The notes under the pieces were generated by a model. It made no database searches. It was not told where the DNA came from and saw only the letters and a program-made list of their open reading frames with translations. A program made the translations under genes and the position numbers. Below, in pieces: positions 46,235 through 54,772 of a DNA stretch of 64,000 nucleotides (position 1 is the stretch's first letter; every line of letters starts with the position of its first letter). This DNA is from Zoogloea ramigera (GTDB lineage Bacteria > Pseudomonadota > Gammaproteobacteria > Burkholderiales > Rhodocyclaceae), in contig NZ_BJNV01000004.1 in assembly GCF_006539865.1 (NCBI RefSeq), forward strand, positions 45,237 to 109,236. The letters are read 5' to 3'.

Positions 46235-47636
46235 GGACAGACTCCTCAAATGTCTTGGATGGCATGGCCGGCAGCCGCGCTTCGATCCGGAAGCCGCCGC
46301 CCGCCGCCCGGCCGGTGCTGAACTCACCGCCGAGCCCTTCGATGCGCTCGCCCATCCCGGCCAGCCCGAAGCCGCAGCCGGCCTGGGCCGAAGGCTGGCC
46401 GCTGCCGGCGCCGTCGTCCTGCAGCGACAGCCGCAGCCAGGCACCTTCGCGCACCACGGCAAACTCCACCCGGCTCGCGCGGGCGTGGCGCAGCACGTTG
46501 GTCAGCCCTTCCTGCACAGCGCGCAGGATCACCGCCGCCGTCTCGGCAGCCACCGGCCCGTCACCGAGCTCCAGGCGGGCCGTGAGGGTGATGCCGTCGT
46601 GGCGGGTACGCCAGCCGGCAAAGATCTGCTCCAGCCCCTCCGCCAGCCCGGTGGCCGACGGGCGCAGGCGCTGCAGGATGCGGCGCACGCCGTCCTGCAT
46701 CTCGCCGGTGACGGCAACGATGCCCTGGGCCGGCACATGCAGCGCGGATTCGGCGGGCGCCCGCTGCACGATGGCGCCGGCCAGGGCACGCACCGCGGTG
46801 ATGCCCTGGGCCAGCTCATCGTGCAGCTCGCAGGCGATGTCGCGGCGCTCGGCGGCGAGGCGGGCCTGCATGCGCTCGGCCAGCTCGCGCTGGGTGTCGA
46901 GACGCACGTTGTCATTCACCGCCGCCTGCAGGCGGTCGGCCATGCCGTTGAAGGCCCGCGACAGTCGCGCCAGCTCGGGCGTCGCAAAGCCCGGCAGGCG
47001 GGTGTCGAAGCGGCCCGCGCCGGTGCGGTCGAGGGCGCCCATCACCTGCTCCAGCGGGGAGAGCGCCCGGGCCAGCGCCGCCCGCACCGCGGCAAACAGG
47101 GCCAGCAGCAAGAGCAGGCCCCAGCCGGCCAGGGCCAGCAGCTCGTCCCAGGCGTCGAGCACCGCGCGGGAGGCGTCCGGGTGCAGGCTGAGCCGGAAGT
47201 CACCCAACGCGAAGTGGCGCACCGGCAGATCGAGGGCCACCAGCGCGGCGAACCACTCGGGCGCGGCGCGGCCGACCTTGTAGGTGGGCGGCGGCGAGAC
47301 GTGACGCAGCACGCCGGCCCCGTCGCGGATCTCAAGCTGGTGGGCGCGCACCCGGCCCACCGAGGCCGCCACCGCCAGCAGGCGCGTGCCCTGCTCGTCG
47401 GCGGGCCGCGCTTCGAGGTCGGCCAGCACCACCTTCAGCCATTGCCCGGAGACCCGGGTGGCTGCCTCCACCTCCTCGTGGATCGCGCTGCGCGTACCCT
47501 GCAGCCACAGGCCCCCCAGCACCCCCAGCAGGCTGGCGGTGAGCAGGCACAGCACCAGGCCGACCCGGGTGTGCAGGCTGAGGCCGCCGGCACTGCGATA
47601 CGTCGAGGAAACCGTGGAGGCGCTGCTCATCATCAT
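46227..47636 (-). CDS. Sensor histidine kinase (HisKA_3/NarX type)
   Basis: 469 aa. First of three consecutive ATGs used, overlapping the receptor stop; the true start could be any of them. TM1 ~residues 25-46, a ~120-residue periplasmic sensor, TM2 ~166-186, HAMP ~187-245, then HisKA_3 with phospho-His 272 (DIACELHDELAQG) and an HATPase (VQEGLTNVLRHARASR, SLQDDGAGSG, FGLAGMGERIEGLGGEF). The periplasmic domain faces the compartment where the quinoprotein and its metal act. Partner of the downstream regulator. Confidence 0.88.
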   Translation of the reverse strand: MMMSSASTVSSTYRSAGGLSLHTRVGLVLCLLTASLLGVLGGLWLQGTRSAIHEEVEAATRVSGQWLKVVLADLEARPADEQGTRLLAVAASVGRVRAHQLEIRDGAGVLRHVSPPPTYKVGRAAPEWFAALVALDLPVRHFALGDFRLSLHPDASRAVLDAWDELLALAGWGLLLLLALFAAVRAALARALSPLEQVMGALDRTGAGRFDTRLPGFATPELARLSRAFNGMADRLQAAVNDNVRLDTQRELAERMQARLAAERRDIACELHDELAQGITAVRALAGAIVQRAPAESALHVPAQGIVAVTGEMQDGVRRILQRLRPSATGLAEGLEQIFAGWRTRHDGITLTARLELGDGPVAAETAAVILRAVQEGLTNVLRHARASRVEFAVVREGAWLRLSLQDDGAGSGQPSAQAGCGFGLAGMGERIEGLGGEFSTGRAAGGGFRIEARLPAMPSKTFEESVHE

Positions 47637-49951
47637 CTCCCGCCGAACGAATAACGCACGCCCACCCAGGCGGCGCGGGGCGCGCCGGGGGCGACGAAGC
47701 TCTCGCGCCGCCAGTGGTCGGAGTTGGCCTGGAAGCTGCCGCCGACGAAGGGGTTCTCGGCCAGCGCGCCGCCGCTGGCATAGCGCCGGTCGAACAAATT
47801 GTTGATGCGCGCGAAGGCCTGCCAGCCGGCGCCCAGGCCCATCTCGGCGTTCACGTTGAGGACGGCGTAGCCGCCCACCTTGCCGGGGCCGTCAAACGTG
47901 CGCGTGGTCCCGCCTGCATCGGTGTAGGTGCCGGGGCGGTGGCTGTTGTTCTCGTTGCCGCGCAGGAGCTGGCTCGAGAAAGCCTGCAGGTCGGCGCCCA
48001 GGCGCAGCTGGTCGGTGGCGCGCCAGGCAAGGCCCAGCTTGACGCCGTGCTCCGGCAGGCCGGGCAGGCGGTCGCCCTTGCGCACCAGAATCTCGTCGTC
48101 CTGGCCGCCGCCGGTGCATTCGGGGGCGGTGCCGCGGGTGCTGTTGTTTTCGGCCAGGATGCAGGCCTGGGAGCGGAAGCTGGCCTGCAGCCAGGTGTAG
48201 CTGGCGTACCAGTCGACGCGGCGCAGGCGGCCGTCGAGGGAAAACTCCAGGCCCTGGCGCAGCGTCTTGCCGAAGTTGGTGAAGTAGCCGGCGCTGGTGG
48301 AGGTGCCGACGAACAGGATGTCGTCGCTATTCACAGTGCGGAAGGCGCCCGCGTTCCAGCGCATGTCGCCGGCCAGCTTGCCGCGCAGGCCGGCCTCCAG
48401 GGTGCGCGCGACGACCTGCTTGAGGTAGGGGTCGGCGGCCATCGAGTTGGGCAGCGAACAGGGGTTGGCCGGGTCGGCGCAGCCCAGTTCGATGGGCGAC
48501 GGCACGCGGCTGCCCTGGCTGAAGCCGGCGTAGGCATTGAGCGCCGGGTTGAGCTGCCAGGAGAGGCCGAGGGCCGGGTTGAGCTTGTGGTACTTGTGGT
48601 CGCCGTCGAGGTTGGGCGGCGCCAGGTTGAGCTCGTCGCGGGTGGTGACGCGGCTCATGTTGTAGCGGGCCGAGCCGGTGAGGTGCAACGCCGGGGTGAT
48701 CGACCAGGTGTCGGTGACAAAGAAGCTGGTGGTGCGGGTGGCGCCGGAGAGGCGGTTCTCCTCCTGCTCCCCGGCGAGGTTGACGATGCCGCGGCTGCTG
48801 TCAAGGTCGCCCAGCGCCTGGGTTTGCACGAAGCGCACCTGGGCGTAATCCCACGAGCCGCCCACCGCGAGCTGGTGGCGGGCGGTGGTGAGGTTCCACT
48901 GCAGCGCGGCGCCGGTACCACGCTGGGTGCTGCGGGTGCGGTTGTGGGCGCCGCTGGGCTGGGTGGGGTCGTCCTCGTAGGCGTCGTTCATGTCGCCGTT
49001 GAGGGTGCCGGTGCGGGTGCGGCGGTGATAGACGCTGCCCGACAGGCTCTGGGCATCGCCGAGCCACAGCTTGCCGTTGAGGGCGAGCTGGGTGAGCGAG
49101 TTACGGGTCTCGTCCGGGTGGGTGAAGATCGCCTCGCGCTCCCGGGCCAGCATCGACTGGGGCACCACGCCGTTGCCCACCAGGCGGCTGCGGGCGCGGG
49201 TCAGGCTGAGGTCGGCCTCGCCGTCGCGGTTGCGAAACGACAGCTTGCCGAACATCTGCTTCACGTCGGAGGGCGAGAAGTTGCGCCAGCCGTCCTCGCG
49301 GAACCAGTCGCCAGCGATGTAGGCGCCGAGGGTGCCGTCGTTGCCGCCGTACTCGATCTCGGTGTTGCTGCGCCCGAAGCTGCCGCCCGACACCTCGAGC
49401 TTGCCGCCCGGGTGCGAGAAGCCGCTCTTGGTGCGCAGGGCCAGCGCGCCGCCCAGGGTGTTGAGGCCGAACACCGGGTTGGAGCCGGGCACCAGGTCGA
49501 TGCCGGCGATCGCCGAGTTGGGGATCAGGTCCCAGTTGACCGTGTCGCCGAAGGGCTCGTTCACGCGCACGCCGTCCACGTAGATCGACAGGCCCTGGGC
49601 GGTGCCGAGCAGCGGCGAGGCGGTGAAACCGCGGTAGTTGAGATCCATCTGGAAGGGGTTGCCCTGGATCTCGTTCACCGTCACCGCGGGCACCTGGCGC
49701 AGCATCTGGTCGGCCACGTGGAGGCTTTCGGCATCTTCCATGCGCTGGGCGTCGAGGGACTGGACGTTGGCCGGCAGGTGCAGGCGCGGCACCCCAACGC
49801 CGGCCAGCGGCGTGGTGCCGACCACCTCGATGCGCTCGGTGGTCACCACGGTCTGGGCGTGGGCCGGCAGGCCGAGGGTGGCGAGGGCGATTGCAGTGGC
49901 CCGGGCAATCGGGGTGAGGGCCAGGGCCGCCTGATGAGGTCTAGTTTTCAT
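47633..49951 (-). CDS. TonB-dependent outer membrane receptor
   Basis: 772 aa from ATG at 49951, overlapping the tonB stop. Signal peptide (IARATAIALATLGLPAHAQ), TonB box-like IEVVGTTPL, plug domain (QGNPFQMDLNYRGFTASPLL, VPGSNPVFGLNTLGGALALR), and a barrel ending VGVRYSFGGR. The NPFQ..YRGF.ASPLLGT plug type is a distinct family from the PqqU-like receptor. It is cotranscribed with its own TonB, a two-component system and two quinoprotein-associated periplasmic genes. A metal or metallophore (possibly lanthanide) cargo is plausible from context only. Confidence 0.85.
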   Translation of the reverse strand: MKTRPHQAALALTPIARATAIALATLGLPAHAQTVVTTERIEVVGTTPLAGVGVPRLHLPANVQSLDAQRMEDAESLHVADQMLRQVPAVTVNEIQGNPFQMDLNYRGFTASPLLGTAQGLSIYVDGVRVNEPFGDTVNWDLIPNSAIAGIDLVPGSNPVFGLNTLGGALALRTKSGFSHPGGKLEVSGGSFGRSNTEIEYGGNDGTLGAYIAGDWFREDGWRNFSPSDVKQMFGKLSFRNRDGEADLSLTRARSRLVGNGVVPQSMLAREREAIFTHPDETRNSLTQLALNGKLWLGDAQSLSGSVYHRRTRTGTLNGDMNDAYEDDPTQPSGAHNRTRSTQRGTGAALQWNLTTARHQLAVGGSWDYAQVRFVQTQALGDLDSSRGIVNLAGEQEENRLSGATRTTSFFVTDTWSITPALHLTGSARYNMSRVTTRDELNLAPPNLDGDHKYHKLNPALGLSWQLNPALNAYAGFSQGSRVPSPIELGCADPANPCSLPNSMAADPYLKQVVARTLEAGLRGKLAGDMRWNAGAFRTVNSDDILFVGTSTSAGYFTNFGKTLRQGLEFSLDGRLRRVDWYASYTWLQASFRSQACILAENNSTRGTAPECTGGGQDDEILVRKGDRLPGLPEHGVKLGLAWRATDQLRLGADLQAFSSQLLRGNENNSHRPGTYTDAGGTTRTFDGPGKVGGYAVLNVNAEMGLGAGWQAFARINNLFDRRYASGGALAENPFVGGSFQANSDHWRRESFVAPGAPRAAWVGVRYSFGGR

Positions 49952-50712
49952 GTGGCTTTTCTGAGGCGGTAGGTGATGAGGACGACAACTTCGATCTCGG
50001 CGACTTCCAGCGCCTCGGGCAGCGGTGGCAGCTTGCCGTGGCCTTCGAGCAGGGCCAGGGCGTCCTGGTCGAGCACCTCGAAGCCGCTGGAGCGGTCGAC
50101 GCGCACGCCGAGCAGCTGGCCCCGGCGCGCCACCCGCAGGCGCAGGCGGACTTCGCCCTCCCAGCCGCGCATCGCGGCGACGCGGGGGTATTCGTGTTCG
50201 CGGGCGAAGAGATCGGTGAGCTGGCGCCGGTAGCTGTCGATGGCCTCGGTGGAGGCACGCTGGGCGGTCGGGTGCGGGGGGGTGGCGGGCGGCGCCGCGG
50301 TGGCTTCGGCGGCGCGCGGTGCGGCGGCAAGTTCGGTGGGCATGGGGGGTGGGGTTACGGGCACGGCGACAGGTTCGGACGGCGTCGCCGGGCTCGCCGC
50401 CAGCGCCTGGCGCAAGGCCGGCCGCGCGGGCTGCGGCGTGGCCAGCACCGGCCGGGCTTCGGCCCGCTCGGCCCTGGGCGAACGCGGCGCGGCGGCGGGC
50501 GCTTGAAGGGCTTCTTGCACGGGCGCCGGCTGCGCGGCCGGTGCAGGGGCAGGCATCGAAACCTCCGGCATCACCAGGCGGATCGACGCCACGAGCTGCG
50601 GCATGGCCGGCGGCGTCACCGACGGCCGCGGCAGGGCCACGAACAGCGCGCCGTGCAGCAGCACCGACAGGCCCAGCATGTGCTGGAAGCGGCGGTCCGC
50701 CAGGGTATTCAT
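49948..50712 (-). CDS. tonB: Energy transducer TonB
   Basis: 254 aa from ATG at 50712, overlapping the metallohydrolase stop (ATGA). One N-terminal membrane anchor (FQHMLGLSVLLHGALFVALP), a Pro/Ala-rich periplasm-spanning linker (residues ~35-165), and a C-terminal TonB domain (PRVAAMRGWEGEVRLRLRVARRG.. ..VVVLITYRL). No exbBD genes are adjacent, so it must use the cell's general ExbBD. Presumably dedicated to the neighbouring receptor. Confidence 0.88.
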   Translation of the reverse strand: MNTLADRRFQHMLGLSVLLHGALFVALPRPSVTPPAMPQLVASIRLVMPEVSMPAPAPAAQPAPVQEALQAPAAAPRSPRAERAEARPVLATPQPARPALRQALAASPATPSEPVAVPVTPPPMPTELAAAPRAAEATAAPPATPPHPTAQRASTEAIDSYRRQLTDLFAREHEYPRVAAMRGWEGEVRLRLRVARRGQLLGVRVDRSSGFEVLDQDALALLEGHGKLPPLPEALEVAEIEVVVLITYRLRKAT

Positions 50713-51656
50713 TGGGCGCGGCCTTCCAGCACGTCCTGCTCGGCGGCGGGAAAGAGGTGGCCAACCGAGCGGCGGTATTCGCTGGCGGCAAGCGGCAGGC
50801 TGGCGAACTCGGGGGGCAGCGGGCGGGCCAGCACCTCGTTCATGTCGAGCCCGTCGCGGGCGGCCTGGCGCATGGCGTCGACCAGCCACACCAGCCAGGC
50901 CCGGGTTTCGCGGATCGGCGCGGCGCTGGTGGAGGGCTCGCCGTGGCCGGGCAGCAGCACCTTGAAGCCCAGCTCGCGGGTGAGCGCCTCGAGGCGGTCG
51001 AGGGCAGCCAGCCAGTGGGCAACGTTGGCGTGGGGCGTGGTGGGCGCGCGGCCATGGAAGACCAGGTCACCGGCGATCACCACCCCGCTCGCCTCGTCCA
51101 CCACCACCAGGTCGGCGCCGGTGTGGCCGTCGAAGGCCAGCAGGCGCAGGCGGCGGCCGGCAATCTCCAGCGGGCCGGCGGCGAGGGTGCGCGTCGGCTG
51201 CTGCAGCTCGGTGCCCTTCATCCAGTCGCCGCTCATCCGGAACAGGTTCTCGGCGAAGGCGTCGCCCTCGGCGGCAATCGCCTGGCGCGTCTCCGCCAGC
51301 GCGCCGATGGGCACGCCGGCAAAGGCCTGGTTGCCCAGGAAGTGGTCCGGGTGGTGGTGGGTATTGATCACCAGCGCCACCGGCTTGTCGGTGACGGCGG
51401 CGATGGCCGCGCGCATCTGCTGCCCGTAGCGCAGCGACGAACCACTGTCGACCACGATCACACCGCCCGGCGCCACGATGAAGGCCGCGTTGGCGATGTT
51501 GCCGCCATTCACGGTGTCGAAATCTTCGGTGTGGCCGATGAAGGCATACACCCCGTCGGCCACGCGCCGGGCCTTGAGGCCATAGTCGAAGGCCGCCGCG
51601 ACGGCGCTGCCGGCCAGCATCAGCAGCGCGAGGCCCATCAAGAGGTGGCGCTTCAC
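50709..51656 (-). CDS. Quinoprotein-associated periplasmic metallo-beta-lactamase-fold hydrolase
   Basis: 315 aa from GTG at 51656, coupled to the SoxYZ-like gene. Signal peptide (LMGLALLMLAGSAVAAA). Zinc motif HxHxDH as H100-x-H102-x-D104-H105 (INTHHHPDH), plus FDGHTGADLVV, VIAGDLVFHGR and LLPGHGEPS. It matches the SoxH-related zinc hydrolases that co-occur with PQQ dehydrogenases and a SoxYZ-like carrier (the 'quinoprotein relay' families). Substrate unknown; an acyl- or sulfur-linked intermediate on the carrier is a hypothesis. Confidence 0.85.
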   Translation of the reverse strand: MKRHLLMGLALLMLAGSAVAAAFDYGLKARRVADGVYAFIGHTEDFDTVNGGNIANAAFIVAPGGVIVVDSGSSLRYGQQMRAAIAAVTDKPVALVINTHHHPDHFLGNQAFAGVPIGALAETRQAIAAEGDAFAENLFRMSGDWMKGTELQQPTRTLAAGPLEIAGRRLRLLAFDGHTGADLVVVDEASGVVIAGDLVFHGRAPTTPHANVAHWLAALDRLEALTRELGFKVLLPGHGEPSTSAAPIRETRAWLVWLVDAMRQAARDGLDMNEVLARPLPPEFASLPLAASEYRRSVGHLFPAAEQDVLEGRAQ

Positions 51657-52426
51657 GGTGCGATCCTCGCGTCGAAGGCGTTGCCGTTGTTGTCGCGGCC
51701 GCGGGCATCCACCGGGCCAGCGAGGGCGCCGCGCTGCAGCGTGAACACCGGGTTCTCGCTGACCGGCTCGAAGGTCTCGACCCGCATCAGGCGCTTGCCG
51801 GCGGCGTCGGTGAAGTTGATCTCTTCCAGGTGAAAGGCCGGCGTGCCCGCCACCAGCCCGGTGTCCATGGGGTGCACGATGCGCAGGCGCAGGCGGCCGG
51901 CGTTGGGGCCCTCGGTCCACTGGCGCCCGCTCACCTCGTTGAGGCGGCGCTGCCACTCGGTGGACGCCGCCGCCGCAGACGGCGCCGTGCAACCGCCACC
52001 GACGGTGTTCACCCAGGTGCCGCCCACATGCCAGCGGCCGTCGGCGGTGCGGGCCGCGGCGCGCACCGGGGTGGATTGCTGCAGCTTGACCCGAAAGCCC
52101 AGCTGGGCCGGCGCCTCCTGGGGGAAGAAGCGCAGCACCCGCACGATGGGGTTGAAGTCGGCGAAGACCAGCACCTCCTCGACCCCCGGCAGCGCCGTCG
52201 CGTCCACCGTGACGGGCACCTGCATCGGGTTCTCGGCGGTGGTCGGGGCGATGACGCGCACCCGGTCGTCGAACTCGAAGGGCGCGTCGGCCAGCACGCT
52301 GTGGTGCATGTCGCCCCAGCGCGCCGAATCGAGGGGGTCGACGCGGCCGGTCTGGGCCACCGCCAGCGACATCGCCGCCAGCAGCGCACAGAAGGCCGAG
52401 ACCGAAAGGGTCCGTTGAAATTTCAT
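51653..52426 (-). CDS. Quinoprotein dehydrogenase-associated SoxYZ-like carrier
   Basis: 257 aa from ATG at 52426; ATG at 52441 is a possible alternative. Signal peptide to ~residue 25 (AMSLAVAQ). An N-terminal SoxY-like domain ends in VGGGC with Cys146, the presumed covalent carrier site. A SoxZ-like domain follows (HPMDTGLVAGTPAFHLEEI..., ENPVFTL). SoxYZ normally carries sulfur intermediates; this fused form is known mainly from quinoprotein neighbourhoods. First gene of the six-gene operon driven by the sigma-54 element at 52476-52491. Confidence 0.88.
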   Translation of the reverse strand: MKFQRTLSVSAFCALLAAMSLAVAQTGRVDPLDSARWGDMHHSVLADAPFEFDDRVRVIAPTTAENPMQVPVTVDATALPGVEEVLVFADFNPIVRVLRFFPQEAPAQLGFRVKLQQSTPVRAAARTADGRWHVGGTWVNTVGGGCTAPSAAAASTEWQRRLNEVSGRQWTEGPNAGRLRLRIVHPMDTGLVAGTPAFHLEEINFTDAAGKRLMRVETFEPVSENPVFTLQRGALAGPVDARGRDNNGNAFDARIAP

Positions 52427-52475
52427 GGTGTCTCGCTCCATATCGCCCTTTGCGGGCTTGTATAGAGAAATTCTC

Positions 52476-52491
52476 TGCAAGGGGCGTGCCA
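52476..52491 (-). promoter_or_regulatory. Consensus sigma-54 promoter for the SoxYZ-like operon
   Basis: Minus strand TGGCACGCCCCTTGCA: perfect -24 (TGGCAC) and -12 (TTGCA) boxes with the required 5-bp spacing. Predicted start ~52465, giving a ~40-nt leader before the ATG at 52426. Confidence 0.75.
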
Positions 52492-52525
52492 GGGGTTGGG
52501 AGGTGGGGCGCTGCGGCCTGGACGT

Positions 52526-52555
52526 GTCGGGTTACGCTGCGCTAACCCGACCTAC
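52526..52555. repeat. REP-like palindrome
   Basis: GTCGGGTTACGCTGCGCTAA followed by CCCGACCTAC. Lies between the two sigma-54 promoters. Confidence 0.7.
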
Positions 52556-52778
52556 CCCTCTAATTTGCTGCTGCGGGCGAGCGGATACGCCCCGGCACGT
52601 CGCCCATGAATCGCCCCCGCCCTGCTCCCACCTGTTCAACTGCGCAAGTTTTGAACACCCGGTGATATTTGGAGCACCGGGCAGTTGCTAGCGGGCAACG
52701 GCCCCGGAGCAAGCCCCAGGGCACCCGACGCCCCGCCCGCCCTACCGGCGGGCCGCCACAGCCTCAAAACCCTGCCGC

Positions 52779-52794
52779 TGGCACAGCCTTTGCA
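52779..52794 (+). promoter_or_regulatory. Consensus sigma-54 promoter for the PQQ dehydrogenase
   Basis: TGGCACAGCCTTTGCA: exact match to TGGCAC-N5-TTGCA. Predicted start ~52805, ~100 nt upstream of the ATG at 52904. Confidence 0.8.
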
Positions 52795-52903
52795 GAGGCG
52801 CAAGCCAGCCGGCGAACACATTCAGGGGAAGGATGGCCATTCGTCGGTTGGCCGGCCCCATCCGCAGGCCCGCGACCACTGGAAAAAACCTAGGAGACAA
52901 TCC

Positions 52904-54691
52904 ATGCAAAAAAACCCACACCCCAAGCGGAGTGCGATCTCCATCGCGCTGCTTGCCCTCGGCGCGCTCGCCTTCAACCCGGCCCAGGCCACCGTCACCG
53001 ACGCCGACATCCTCAACGACGCCGCCACCAAGGGTGACGTGGTCAGCTTCGGCCTCGGCACCCAGGGCCAGCGCTTCAGCCCGATGAACCAGATCAACAC
53101 CAAGACGGTGAAGAACCTGGTGCCGGCCTGGTCGATGTCGTTCGGCGGCGAGAAGCAGCGCGGCCAGGAGAGCCAGCCGGTGATCCACAACGGCAAGATG
53201 TTCGTCACCGCCTCGTACAGCCGCCTCTTCGCCGTCGACGCCAAGACCGGCAAGAAGCTGTGGAAGTACGAGCACCGCCTGCCCGACGGCATCATGCCCT
53301 GCTGCGACGTGATCAACCGCGGCGCCGCCCTGCATGGCGACCTCGTGATTTTCGCGACCCTCGACGCCCAGCTGGTGGCCCTCAACCAGAACACCGGCAA
53401 GGTGGTGTGGAAAGAGAAGCTCGGCGACTACGCCGCTGGCTACTCCGCCACCGCCGCCCCGATCGTTGCCAAGGGCAAGCTGATCACCGGCGTCTCCGGC
53501 GGTGAGTTCGGCGTGGTTGGCCGCATCGACGCCCGCGATCCGCAGACCGGCAAGCTGCTGTGGACCCGCCCGACCGTCGAAGGCCACATGGGCTACAAGT
53601 ACGACGCCGACGGCAAGCAGATCGAGAACGGCATCTCCGGCACCACCAACGCCACCTGGGAAGGTGACCTCTGGAAGACCGGCGGCGCAGCCACCTGGAA
53701 CGGCGCCACCTACGACCCCGAGACCAACCTGATCTTCGCCGGCACCGGCAACCCGGCCCCGTGGAACAGCCACCTGCGCCCCGGCGACAACCTGTTCTCG
53801 TCCTCCACCGTGGCCATCGACGCCGACACCGGCAAGATCGCCTGGCACTACCAGAACACCCCGCACGACGGCTGGGACTTCGACGGGGTGAACGAATTCA
53901 TCTCCTTCGACTTCAAGGACCCGAAGACCGGCAAGGTCATCAAGGCCGGCGCCAAGGCCGACCGTAACGGCTTCTTCTTCGTGAACGACCGCACCAACGG
54001 CAAGCTGCTCGGCGCCTACCCGTTCGTCAAGAAGATCACCTGGGCCACCGGCTACAACCTCGAGACCGGCCGCCCCAACTACATCGAAGAAGGCCGTCCG
54101 GGCGACCCGACCGCCGGCGCCGATGGCAAGAAGGGCAAGGTCGTGTTCTCCGCCCCGTCCTTCCTGGGTGGCAAGAACCAGCAGCAGATGGGCTACAGCC
54201 CGCAGACCGGCCTGTTCTACGTGCCGGCCAACGAGTGGTCGATGGACATCTGGAACGAGCCCGTCGCCTACAAGAAGGGCGCTGCCTACCTGGGCGCCGG
54301 CTTCACCATCAAGGCCATCCACGACGACCACATCGGCGTGCTGCGCGCCATGGACCCGGCCACCGGCAAGATCGTGTGGGAGAACAAGAACTACGCTCCC
54401 CTGTGGGGCGGCGTGCTGTCCACCGGCGGCGGCCTGGTCTTCTATGGCACCCCCGAAGGCCTGCTGAAGGCCCTCGACGCCAAGACCGGCAAGGAGCTGT
54501 GGTCCTTCCAGACCGGCACCGGCATCGTGGCACCCCCGGTTACCTGGGAACAGGACGGCGAACAGATGGTTGCCGTCGTCACCGGCTGGGGCGGCGCCGT
54601 GCCGCTGTGGGGCGGCGACGTGGCCAAGCGGGTGAACTTCCTCGAGCAGGGCGGTTCCGTCTGGGTCTTCAAGCTGCACAAGGGCTCGTAA
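52904..54691 (+). CDS. PQQ-dependent alcohol dehydrogenase, probable lanthanide type
   Basis: 595 aa; TAGGAGA lies 8 nt before the ATG. Signal peptide to ~residue 29, then an eight-bladed quinoprotein propeller with repeated (A/D)xxTGKxxW docking motifs. The vicinal disulfide Cys133-Cys134 contacts PQQ. Expected metal ligands are Glu201, Asn283 and catalytic Asp325, with a second Asp at 327 (WDFDGVNE). This Asp-x-Asp is the hallmark of XoxF/PedH lanthanide enzymes; calcium MxaF types carry Ala or Ser there. No C-terminal heme motif, so a separate cytochrome must accept electrons; none is encoded nearby. Oxidises methanol, ethanol or similar in the periplasm; substrate not inferable. Confidence 0.92.
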   Translation: MQKNPHPKRSAISIALLALGALAFNPAQATVTDADILNDAATKGDVVSFGLGTQGQRFSPMNQINTKTVKNLVPAWSMSFGGEKQRGQESQPVIHNGKMFVTASYSRLFAVDAKTGKKLWKYEHRLPDGIMPCCDVINRGAALHGDLVIFATLDAQLVALNQNTGKVVWKEKLGDYAAGYSATAAPIVAKGKLITGVSGGEFGVVGRIDARDPQTGKLLWTRPTVEGHMGYKYDADGKQIENGISGTTNATWEGDLWKTGGAATWNGATYDPETNLIFAGTGNPAPWNSHLRPGDNLFSSSTVAIDADTGKIAWHYQNTPHDGWDFDGVNEFISFDFKDPKTGKVIKAGAKADRNGFFFVNDRTNGKLLGAYPFVKKITWATGYNLETGRPNYIEEGRPGDPTAGADGKKGKVVFSAPSFLGGKNQQQMGYSPQTGLFYVPANEWSMDIWNEPVAYKKGAAYLGAGFTIKAIHDDHIGVLRAMDPATGKIVWENKNYAPLWGGVLSTGGGLVFYGTPEGLLKALDAKTGKELWSFQTGTGIVAPPVTWEQDGEQMVAVVTGWGGAVPLWGGDVAKRVNFLEQGGSVWVFKLHKGS

Positions 54692-54698
54692 GCCCTGC

Positions 54699-54740
54699 CG
54701 GCCGGGGCGCTGCAGCAGCACGCGGCGCCCCGGCCGTTTT
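54699..54740 (+). terminator. Strong hairpin with T-run after the dehydrogenase gene
   Basis: Perfect 12-bp stem CGGCCGGGGCGC (54699-54710) / GCGCCCCGGCCG (54725-54736), 14-nt loop, then TTTT. It could terminate most transcripts and let limited read-through reach the Cache gene 33 bp further on. Confidence 0.75.
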
Positions 54741-54772
54741 CACCACGCTCGCCACGACCTGAAGGAGAACTC

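Larger units (their letters stand above)
52427..52903. promoter_or_regulatory. Divergent control region between the SoxYZ-like operon and the PQQ dehydrogenase
   Basis: 477 bp. It contains two outward-facing sigma-54 promoters (52476-52491 minus, 52779-52794 plus), a REP-like palindrome (52526-52555), and two inverted repeats placed between them. These are GTTCAA/TTGAAC at 52634-52639 and 52651-52656, and CCCGGTG/CACCGGG at 52658-52664 and 52675-52681. The latter two are 98-145 bp upstream of the plus-strand -24 box, the usual range of enhancer sites for sigma-54 activators. Confidence 0.7.

Noticed and set aside
47714..49972. 752-codon plus-strand frame opposite the TonB receptor
   Set aside because: Shadow of a receptor gene with clear plug and barrel motifs.
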